From Lachnospiraceae bacterium UBA4380 (GTDB lineage: Bacteria > Bacillota > Clostridia > Lachnospirales > Lachnospiraceae), in the NCBI GenBank assembly GCA_002390025.1, contig DGRU01000102.1:788-12667 (forward strand): a stretch of DNA of 11,880 bases, written 5' to 3'. Within the stretch, counting starts at the first letter, position 1. Each line of letters starts with the position of its first letter. The translations under genes were made by a program, and so were the position numbers. Under the pieces are notes generated by a model that worked only from the letters and a program-made list of their open reading frames with translations, was not told the origin of the DNA and ran no database searches. Shown here in pieces: positions 1 to 4,587 of this stretch.

Positions 1-20
1 GACTTAAGTCGTGTGAGGCT

Positions 21-80
21 TCACTTTTAATCAATTATAATCAGTTTTAATCAGTGTTGATCAGTGTTGATCAGTGTTTT
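21..80. repeat. Six-unit decamer tandem repeat at the 3' end of the rhodanese gene
   Basis: Units of exactly 10 bp start at 21, 31, 41, 51, 61 and 71. They read TCACTTTTAA, TCAATTATAA, TCAGTTTTAA, TCAGTGTTGA, TCAGTGTTGA and TCAGTGTTTT. Similarity is highest next to the gene and decays outwards, as expected if the array grew from one side. The last unit contains the TGA stop of the minus-strand rhodanese gene. On the minus strand each unit carries a TGA or TGAT stop-like triplet, and because 10 is not a multiple of 3 the array puts stops in all three frames. Upstream, bases 1-10 are the perfect palindrome GACTTAAGTC. Function unknown. Confidence 0.8.
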
Positions 81-400
81 CCGCGCTGCTGCTGTCCCTG
101 ATAGTTCTCGATGCCGCCGATATTGCAGACGTTGGTGTAGCCCATTTTTTTCAGCTTTGAAACAGCCTGCCTGCTGCGGTTGCCGGTCTCGCAGTAGACG
201 AAGATGGGAGCGGATTTGTCATGTAGGAGGTTGACGGCGTTGTCGATTTTATTGACAGGGATATTGCGGGCGCCTCCTATATGTCCGCGGCGGAATTCGT
301 CCTCTGTCCGCACATCCAGAAGGACGGAATCCTTGGTCGTGCGGCAGCGGTTGACTTCTTTGTTGATATCTACAGTTTTAAAAAAATCCAGAATTGACAT
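71..400 (-). CDS. Single-domain rhodanese-like sulfurtransferase
   Basis: This is a 109-residue cytoplasmic protein consisting of one rhodanese domain. The N-terminal part has the LLDVRTEDEFRRGHIGGARNIP signature (about residues 27-48). The active-site loop is YCETGNRS, with the presumed persulfide-carrying cysteine at residue 70. No signal peptide or membrane segment is visible. The family carries sulfane sulfur for thiosulfate or persulfide chemistry; the donor and acceptor here cannot be told. The start at 400 is supported by GGAGG at 405-409, about 4-8 bases upstream. The gene is last in the leftward series after dhaK (108-bp gap), so it may be co-transcribed with the dihydroxyacetone kinase genes, though no functional link is obvious. 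Its stop codon lies inside a 10-bp tandem repeat. Family assignment is strong, the specific role unknown. Confidence 0.9.
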   Translation of the reverse strand: MSILDFFKTVDINKEVNRCRTTKDSVLLDVRTEDEFRRGHIGGARNIPVNKIDNAVNLLHDKSAPIFVYCETGNRSRQAVSKLKKMGYTNVCNIGGIENYQGQQQRGKH

Positions 401-508
401 TGAACCTCCAAAATGACTGCGGGAGATATGTCCGGTTCAGTGGGCAGGGTTCACCTGCTGCACATGCGGCACACTCCCTTCCAAAAGCGGCTGAAATGAT
501 CAGATCGA

Positions 509-1507
509 TCAGATTTCCTTGTAGGCGGGTGTATCAGCGGGAGCGTTGAGGAAGCCCTTGAGCTCATCGTCGAGTTTGAGCAGTGTGACCGAGAATCCTG
601 CCATGTCGAGGGAAGTCATGTAGTTGCCTACGACGGTTTTGGCTATAGAGATCTTCTTTTCATCCAGGATCTCCTTGACGCGCAGGTTGGCGATGAAGAG
701 CTCGCTCAGAGGGGTTGCACCCATGCCGTTGACCATGACGGCGACTTCGTCGCCCTCGGCGTAGATGCCCTCGTCCAGGATCTTTCCTACCAGGTGGTCG
801 ACGGTGTTGTTGACGGAAGAGATTTTCTCGCGGTGGGTTCCGGGCTCGCCGTGGATGCCGATGCCGATCTCTACTTCGTCGTCTGCCAGGTCAAAGCCGG
901 GCTTTCCGACTGCGGGAACGGTGCAGGGGGAGACGGCCATGCCCATGGAGCGGACGTTGGCGATGACTTTTTCGGCGACACGTTTGACTTCGGGGAGGTC
1001 CGCACCGGTCTCGGCGCAGGCGCCCGCGATCTTGTGTACGAAGACTGTGCCGGCGATGCCGCGGCGGCCTGTGGTCCAAGTGGAGTTCTCGACCGCGACG
1101 TCGTCCGCAACGATGACTTTGTCGACAGCAATGTCCTCATCGGCGGCCATGTCGGCAGCCATCTCGAAGTTCATGACGTCGCCCGTGTAGTTTTTGATGA
1201 TCAGGAGGGCTCCCTTGCCGCACTCTGTCGCCTGGATGGCCTCATAGACCTGGTCCGGCGTGGGGGAAGTGAAAACTGCGCCTGCCACTGCGGCATCCAG
1301 CATGCCCTTGCCGACATAGCCGCCGTGGGCGGGCTCATGTCCGCTGCCGCCGCCGCTGATCAGGACGACCTTGTCTGTCTTTTTGGCTCCAGTGCGGGCG
1401 ACGACATCCGTGCCCGGCACGCGCTCAATGTACTGGGGAAATGCTGCTGTCATTCCGTTGAGCATCTCATCGACTACATTGTCGACACCGTTGATCAGTT
1501 TTTTCAT
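509..1507 (-). CDS. dhaK: PTS-dependent dihydroxyacetone kinase, substrate-binding subunit DhaK
   Basis: This 332-residue protein matches the usual length of DhaK. It holds dihydroxyacetone covalently while phosphate is transferred from ATP on DhaL. Visible signatures are GGGSGHEPAHGGYVG (residues 52-66, including His57), NYTGDVMNF (Asp110) and IGIGIHGEPG with His219. These match, with an offset of one, the E. coli DhaK residues His56, Asp109 and His218; His218 forms the hemiaminal bond to substrate. The Dak1 fold therefore looks intact and active. The start ATG at 1507 has GGAGGG just upstream. It follows dhaM by 54 bp and precedes the rhodanese by 108 bp, all on the minus strand, consistent with one operon in the order dhaL-dhaM-dhaK. 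Role: cytoplasmic conversion of dihydroxyacetone to dihydroxyacetone phosphate, feeding glycolysis. Confidence 0.96.
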   Translation of the reverse strand: MKKLINGVDNVVDEMLNGMTAAFPQYIERVPGTDVVARTGAKKTDKVVLISGGGSGHEPAHGGYVGKGMLDAAVAGAVFTSPTPDQVYEAIQATECGKGALLIIKNYTGDVMNFEMAADMAADEDIAVDKVIVADDVAVENSTWTTGRRGIAGTVFVHKIAGACAETGADLPEVKRVAEKVIANVRSMGMAVSPCTVPAVGKPGFDLADDEVEIGIGIHGEPGTHREKISSVNNTVDHLVGKILDEGIYAEGDEVAVMVNGMGATPLSELFIANLRVKEILDEKKISIAKTVVGNYMTSLDMAGFSVTLLKLDDELKGFLNAPADTPAYKEI

Positions 1508-1561
1508 TTTAACCCTCCATCTTGCAGTTTGTAGTACAAAAACAGATTGTTACACAGTAAA

Positions 1562-1966
1562 TCATGTCAGCTTTTTCATTCCGCGGGCTTCCTCGGCTGC
1601 TGCTATGACGTCTTCGAGGCTGTCTCCGGCGGAAGCGGAAACGGCTGCGCTCACTGCTCCCTCGAGGATCGGTGTATCCGCGATCCTGACCTGTATGTCC
1701 GAATGATCCTCGTCGAATTCGAGCAGCTCGATGGCGGTTTCCGCGCTCATGATCCCGCTTCCCAGATCGACCAGCATACAGACGCCGTCCCCGCTGTCTG
1801 CCTGGATGACCGCGTTCTGGATTCTGACCGCATCCGTTCCGATGCTTCCGTCCTCCAGGCCGCCGCAGGCGATGAGCTGCAGGGCGGGACCGGCCATCTG
1901 TGCGGCGAGTTCACGGATTCCTTCGGCGGCGAGTCTGCTGTGAGACACAATGACGATTCCTACCAT
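1562..1966 (-). CDS. dhaM: Dihydroxyacetone kinase phosphotransfer subunit DhaM (EIIA-mannose-like)
   Basis: This 134-residue protein is a single PTS EIIA-mannose-type domain. It begins MVGIVIVSHS, placing the phospho-accepting histidine at residue 9, the same position as in E. coli DhaM. Further family features are GTDA (residues 43-46) and VDLGSGIMSAETAIELL (66-82). It is the short form: the HPr-like and EI-like domains fused in E. coli DhaM are absent, so phosphate must come from separate HPr and enzyme I encoded elsewhere. Phospho-DhaM rephosphorylates ADP bound to DhaL. The start at 1966 has AAAGGAGA upstream. The gene lies between dhaL (93-bp gap containing strong hairpins) and dhaK (54-bp gap). 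The C-terminus is Ala/Glu-rich and ends KKLT. Confidence 0.93.
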   Translation of the reverse strand: MVGIVIVSHSRLAAEGIRELAAQMAGPALQLIACGGLEDGSIGTDAVRIQNAVIQADSGDGVCMLVDLGSGIMSAETAIELLEFDEDHSDIQVRIADTPILEGAVSAAVSASAGDSLEDVIAAAEEARGMKKLT

Positions 1967-1984
1967 TTCTGTGATTCTCCTTTA

Positions 1985-2028
1985 CAGACTGAAAATAATT
2001 TTCAGTCTGAAACTGCTGTCAGACTGAA
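1985..2028 (-). promoter_or_regulatory. Two mutually exclusive hairpins upstream of dhaM
   Basis: Three arms of the same complementary pair lie in tandem. CAGACTGAAAAT (1985-1996) pairs with ATTTTCAGTCTG (1998-2009) around a one-base centre. The middle arm TTCAGTCTGA (2001-2010) pairs equally well with TCAGACTGAA (2019-2028), with an 8-base loop. Since the middle arm can join only one partner, the transcript can switch between two folds. In the minus-strand direction this lies after the dhaL stop and a terminator-like hairpin, and just before the dhaM ribosome binding site (AAAGGAG, about 1976-1982). It could tune dhaM-dhaK expression relative to dhaL by stabilising or terminating RNA, or could be a DNA operator. 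The base pairing is seen directly; the role is inference. Confidence 0.55.
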
Positions 2029-2061
2029 AAAACGACGGGACAGTTTTGCTTGTCTGCCGTC
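2027..2061 (-). terminator. Terminator-like hairpin directly after dhaL
   Basis: On the minus strand the sequence reads GACGG-ca-GACA, an 8-base loop, then TGTC-CCGTC, followed by G and six T (2032 down to 2027). The stem has 9 pairs with a two-base bulge and overlaps the dhaL stop codon (TGA at 2062-2060). This is a reasonable Rho-independent terminator or partial attenuator inside the dha operon. It would leave dhaL more abundant than the downstream genes. The T tract runs directly into the first arm of the alternative hairpins upstream of dhaM. Confidence 0.55.
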
Positions 2062-2680
2062 AGGCCTCGATGTAATCCCGGATAGCCTCCATAGTCAGAA
2101 GGGAAGAGGTCGCGCCGGGATCCTGGTGGCCGATGCTGCGGTCGCCCAGATAGCTGGCGCGGCCCTTGGTGGCGCGGATGGTCTTTGTGAACTCTGCACC
2201 CTCCTTTGCAGCTGCACACATGGCGTCCAGGCACTCCGCAAGGCTCTTGCCTTCGTCCATTGCGGCGCAGTAGGCTTCATAGGCGGGGATGATCGCGTCC
2301 AGCATGGTCTTCTCACCGCGCTCCGCCTTGCCGCGCAGCTTGATGCCGCCGATGACGGCTTCAAAAATGTCCTTTCCGTCCTGTACGGTCAGTTCGGTCT
2401 TGCCGGCGGCTGCCTTTGCGGCTTTCATATAGGCCGTGCCGTAGAGGGGGCCGGAGGCTCCACCCACCTTAGAGAGCAGGACCATGCCTGTCTTTTTTAA
2501 CACTGCGCCGATATCCGCCTCGTCCTGCGGAAGCTGTCCCAGGGCTTCGGTGTAGCCCCTCGCCATATTAATGCCGTGGTCCGCATCTCCGATCTCGCGG
2601 TCCAGCTCAGTCAGATAGTCCTTGTTTTCAATAATGCTGTCCGCGATTTTTGCGATGCATTCATAGACTTTTGATGCCAT
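2060..2680 (-). CDS. dhaL: Dihydroxyacetone kinase, ADP/ATP-binding subunit DhaL
   Basis: This is a Dak2-domain protein of about 206 residues, the usual DhaL length. Signatures are REIGDADHGINM (nucleotide-Mg-binding Asp residues), LLSKVGGASGPLYGTAY, GEKTMLDAI, and near the C-terminus KGRASYLGDRSIGHQDPGATSS. DhaL keeps ADP tightly bound; it is recharged by DhaM and passes phosphate to the DhaK-bound dihydroxyacetone. I chose the ATG at 2680 (protein MASKVYE...) because AAAGGGGG at 2688-2695 is spaced 7 bases from it. The longer frame to 2758 adds a non-homologous, hydrophobic-looking stretch with no good ribosome binding site. It is the first gene of the leftward operon, and the 546-bp spacer to the divergent hisS must contain its promoter, which I could not place confidently. 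Confidence 0.95.
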   Translation of the reverse strand: MASKVYECIAKIADSIIENKDYLTELDREIGDADHGINMARGYTEALGQLPQDEADIGAVLKKTGMVLLSKVGGASGPLYGTAYMKAAKAAAGKTELTVQDGKDIFEAVIGGIKLRGKAERGEKTMLDAIIPAYEAYCAAMDEGKSLAECLDAMCAAAKEGAEFTKTIRATKGRASYLGDRSIGHQDPGATSSLLTMEAIRDYIEA

Positions 2681-2800
2681 TTTCAATCCCCCTTTATATA
2701 AAAAGTAGAAGACGGGAAAACTCAACATTTTATCATAATAGAAAGTGCTTTTTCCCACATACTATTATATACCTGTCAATGCAAAAAGTGTAAAAAAGTG

Positions 2801-2890
2801 TGATGAAAGCAGTGAGCCGGGAGGCCGCACAGACGAACGTGCGGGCACGTTCGAATACACATCTATCCGGCGGGCGCCCGGCTTTCATCA
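2801..2890. repeat. 90-bp palindromic element with 10-bp perfect inverted ends
   Basis: TGATGAAAGC (2801-2810) and GCTTTCATCA (2881-2890) are perfect inverted repeats. Just inside, GCCGGG (2816-2821) can pair with CCCGGC (2877-2882), overlapping the outer arm by two bases. In the middle, CGAACGTGC (2834-2842) and GCACGTTCG (2845-2853) form a perfect 9-bp stem with almost no loop. The size, inverted ends and nested symmetry resemble a miniature inverted-repeat element or a structured RNA. No target-site duplication is clear at the ends. It lies in the dhaL-hisS divergent spacer. The symmetry is certain; its nature is inference. Confidence 0.5.
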
Positions 2891-2891
2891 T

Positions 2892-2985
2892 ACATGTTTG
2901 CAGATGCCGGCCCGTGACCGCAAGTGTGAACGGCATTGAGCCGGGAGCAGCCGCCAGCTGCAGAATACCTGCAGAAGAGACATGT
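2892..2985. other. Second inverted-repeat-rich stretch in the dhaL-hisS spacer
   Basis: ACATGT occurs at both ends (2892-2897 and 2980-2985) and can pair with itself. Next inside, TGCAG (2899-2903) can pair with CTGCA (2969-2973), and ATGCCG (2904-2909) with CGGCAT (2931-2936). CTGCAG-AATAC-CTGCAG is a further local hairpin (about 2958-2974). TGAGCCGGGAG at 2937-2947 repeats the same 11 bases found at 2813-2823. No coding potential is recognisable. Possibly a structured RNA or decayed repeat; function unknown. Confidence 0.25.
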
Positions 2986-2991
2986 TTATTA

Positions 2992-3020
2992 TTGAAAATA
3001 TTTTTAAAAAAGGGTAAAAT
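2992..3020 (+). promoter_or_regulatory. Sigma-A-type promoter for hisS (and probably aspS)
   Basis: TTGAAA (2992-2997) and TAAAAT (3015-3020) are separated by exactly 17 bases in a locally AT-rich stretch that contrasts with the GC-rich surroundings. Transcription would start near 3027, giving a leader of about 200 bases before the hisS start at 3227. No other equally good pair was found in the spacer on the plus strand. Confidence 0.6.
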
Positions 3021-3026
3021 AATAAG

Positions 3027-3226
3027 CTGTCTGTCCGACAGGGAGGCCGGAAGGGCTTTTTGCAGTATTCAAAGACGCGCAGCAGTCCCTCCCCCCTGTT
3101 CAGGCATCATTTTTTTCGGATTTATACCCTAATGAGCGCGGCAGCACGTGCGGGCAGGTCCTGCATCGCACATGTTTGTGAACGCGGATTCACAGGTACA
3201 CATTATTTAATGAAGAGAGGAAGCTT
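3027..3226 (+). other. Long hisS leader of unknown function
   Basis: This predicted untranslated leader contains CTGTC/GACAG near its start (about 3027-3040). A GGAGG/CCTCC pairing extends with ACAG/CTGT (3038-3046 with about 3089-3099), and is followed about 10 bases later by seven T (3110-3116), which is weakly terminator-like. Further on are GCAGG-T-CCTGC (about 3154-3164) and GTGAA-cgcgga-TTCAC (about 3178-3193). The leader of an aminoacyl-tRNA synthetase gene could carry a T-box, but the conserved T-box core (AGGGTGG..ACCGCG) is not present. AGAGAGG at 3214-3220 is the hisS ribosome binding site. Confidence 0.3.
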
Positions 3227-4486
3227 ATGGCACTGATCAAAAAGCCTGTCACAGGCATGAAGGACATTATGCCCGAGGAAATGGAAATCCGCGATTATGC
3301 GATTTCTGTGATCAAAAAGACTTATGCAGAATTCGGCTTTTCTTCAATCGAGACTCCCTGTGTGGAGAATATCGCCAACCTGACCAGCAAGCAGGGCGGT
3401 GACAACGAGAAGCTGATCTTCAAGATCCTCAAGAGGGGCGAGAAGCTCAGGATCGACACGGCCAGATCCGAGGAGGACCTGGTGGACGGAGGTCTGCGCT
3501 ACGATCTGACTGTTCCGTTGGTGCGCTATTATTCCAATCATGCAAATGAGCTGCCCATGCCTTTCAAGGCTCTGCAGATGGGCAATGTCTGGCGCGCGGA
3601 CCGTCCCCAGAAGGGGCGCTACCGCCAGTTCATGCAGTGCGATATCGATATCATCGGCGAGGCGACCAATCTCGCTGAGATCGAACTGATCCTTGCGACC
3701 ACCACGACCCTGGGCAGGCTCGGATTCAAGGGCTTCCAGATCCGCATCAATGACCGCCGGATCCTGGCTGCCATGGCAGCTGCCTGCGGCTTCCCCGAGG
3801 ATCGTTTCGGCGAGGTCTTCATCATCCTCGACAAGATGGACAAGATCGGCATGGACGGCGCCGCCAGGGAACTGGTAGAGAGCGGTTTCACACAGGAGAG
3901 CACCGACGCCTACATCGGCCTCTTCAAGGGCCTTGAGGAAGCGGAGGACCAGCTGTCCTACCTCGAAGAGAAACTTGCGGCTGTGATCGCTCCTCAGGTG
4001 ATCCCGGATCTGCGCACTGTCATCGAGAGCGTGGACGGTGTCAAAGAGGCGGATTTCCGCATTGTCTTTGATCCCACCATCGTGCGCGGCATGGGCTACT
4101 ACACCGGCACCATCTTCGAGATCGCCATGCCGGAGCTGGGCATCAGCTGCGGCGGAGGCGGACGCTACGACGCCATGGTCGGGAAGTTTACCGGCAAGGA
4201 CGTTCCCGCCTGCGGTTTCTCCATCGGCTTTGAGCGCATCATCCTGATCCTCATGGAGCAGGGCTTCAAGATTCCCGGCAGCCCCGCCAAGGTCGCTTTC
4301 CTCCTGGAGAAGAACCTTCCTGCGGACCGCATGAAGGAAGCCATGCAGAGGGCACAGCAGGAGCGCGCGGGCGGCAGACAGGTCCTGCTGGCCAGAATGG
4401 CCAAGAACAAGAAGTTCCAGAAGCAGCAGCTCAAAGACCGCGGCTACGAGGAATTCGAAGAGTTCTACACCAATCCCCTTAAATAA
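3227..4486 (+). CDS. hisS: Histidine--tRNA ligase
   Basis: This 419-residue class II synthetase charges tRNA-His. The catalytic core is complete. Motif 2 is GNVWRADRPQKGRYRQFMQCDID (residues 119-141). The histidine-specific loop is VRGMGYYTGTIFE (286-298; usually RGLDYYTG, so the residues before YYTG differ). GGGGRYD occurs at 309-315 and motif 3 is ACGFSIGFERI (328-338). These histidine loops argue against the regulatory paralogue HisZ, which lacks them. The region after residue 350 is short (about 67 residues) and basic, with NKKFQKQQLKDRGYEEFEEFY, and lacks the final GEDE-type strand normal in the anticodon-binding domain. I think this is a Clostridia subfamily trait rather than truncation, but this is unproven. 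The start at 3227 has AGAGAGG 6 bases upstream. A REP-like palindrome begins 1 base after the stop, and aspS follows after 101 bp. Confidence 0.94.
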   Translation: MALIKKPVTGMKDIMPEEMEIRDYAISVIKKTYAEFGFSSIETPCVENIANLTSKQGGDNEKLIFKILKRGEKLRIDTARSEEDLVDGGLRYDLTVPLVRYYSNHANELPMPFKALQMGNVWRADRPQKGRYRQFMQCDIDIIGEATNLAEIELILATTTTLGRLGFKGFQIRINDRRILAAMAAACGFPEDRFGEVFIILDKMDKIGMDGAARELVESGFTQESTDAYIGLFKGLEEAEDQLSYLEEKLAAVIAPQVIPDLRTVIESVDGVKEADFRIVFDPTIVRGMGYYTGTIFEIAMPELGISCGGGGRYDAMVGKFTGKDVPACGFSIGFERIILILMEQGFKIPGSPAKVAFLLEKNLPADRMKEAMQRAQQERAGGRQVLLARMAKNKKFQKQQLKDRGYEEFEEFYTNPLK

Positions 4487-4487
4487 T

Positions 4488-4516
4488 GGGACACGGGGGA
4501 CGGTTCTGATTGTCCC
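4488..4516. repeat. REP-like palindrome after hisS
   Basis: GGGACA (4488-4493) and TGTCCC (4511-4516) form the stem, and the loop contains GGGGGACGGTTCTG. I recognise this GGGACA..GGGACGGTTCT..TGTCCC pattern as an intergenic palindrome seen in many copies in diverse bacteria, of the REP type whose spread is linked to IS200-like REP-associated tyrosine transposases (RAYT). This is from general knowledge, not a search. It begins 1 base after the hisS stop codon and may stabilise the transcript end. Confidence 0.65.
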
Positions 4517-4529
4517 GATTTGACGATCA

Positions 4530-4560
4530 GTCACGTGGTGACTCATTGTGACTTTGTCAC
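4530..4560. repeat. Paired GTCAC/GTGAC palindromes before aspS
   Basis: GTCAC-gtg-GTGAC (4530-4542) is followed after five bases by GTGAC-ttt-GTCAC (4548-4560). The two 13-bp palindromes are mirror versions of each other, so arms can pair within or between units. Together with the adjacent REP-like palindrome they fill almost all of the 101-bp hisS-aspS gap. They could be part of the same repeat cluster or an operator for aspS. No promoter pair is visible here. Confidence 0.4.
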
Positions 4561-4587
4561 TTATAGAAAGGAACGATAAATACAGCT

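Noticed and set aside
2681..2758. N-terminal extension of DhaL to an ATG at 2758
   Set aside because: The extension is not DhaL-like. The ATG at 2680 has an ideally spaced AAAGGGGG and gives the standard family N-terminus.
2764..2779. TTGACA and TATAAT on the minus strand as a dhaL promoter
   Set aside because: The two hexamers lie only 4 bases apart, so they cannot serve as a -35/-10 pair; neither has a suitable partner.
2845..2860. tRNA gene, suggested by GTTCGAAT
   Set aside because: The bases are part of a perfect 9-bp palindrome. No T-arm, anticodon arm or acceptor stem can be completed around them.
2800..2990. Cobalamin riboswitch, suggested by GTGACCGCAAGTGTGA and GAATACCTGC
   Set aside because: The remaining conserved core of the cobalamin class is missing, GAATACCTGC is explained by a local CTGCAG hairpin, and the downstream gene is hisS.
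3227..4486. HisZ (ATP phosphoribosyltransferase regulatory subunit) instead of HisS
   Set aside because: The histidine-binding YYTGTIFE and GGGGRYD motifs and motif 2 arginines are present, and no his biosynthesis genes are adjacent.
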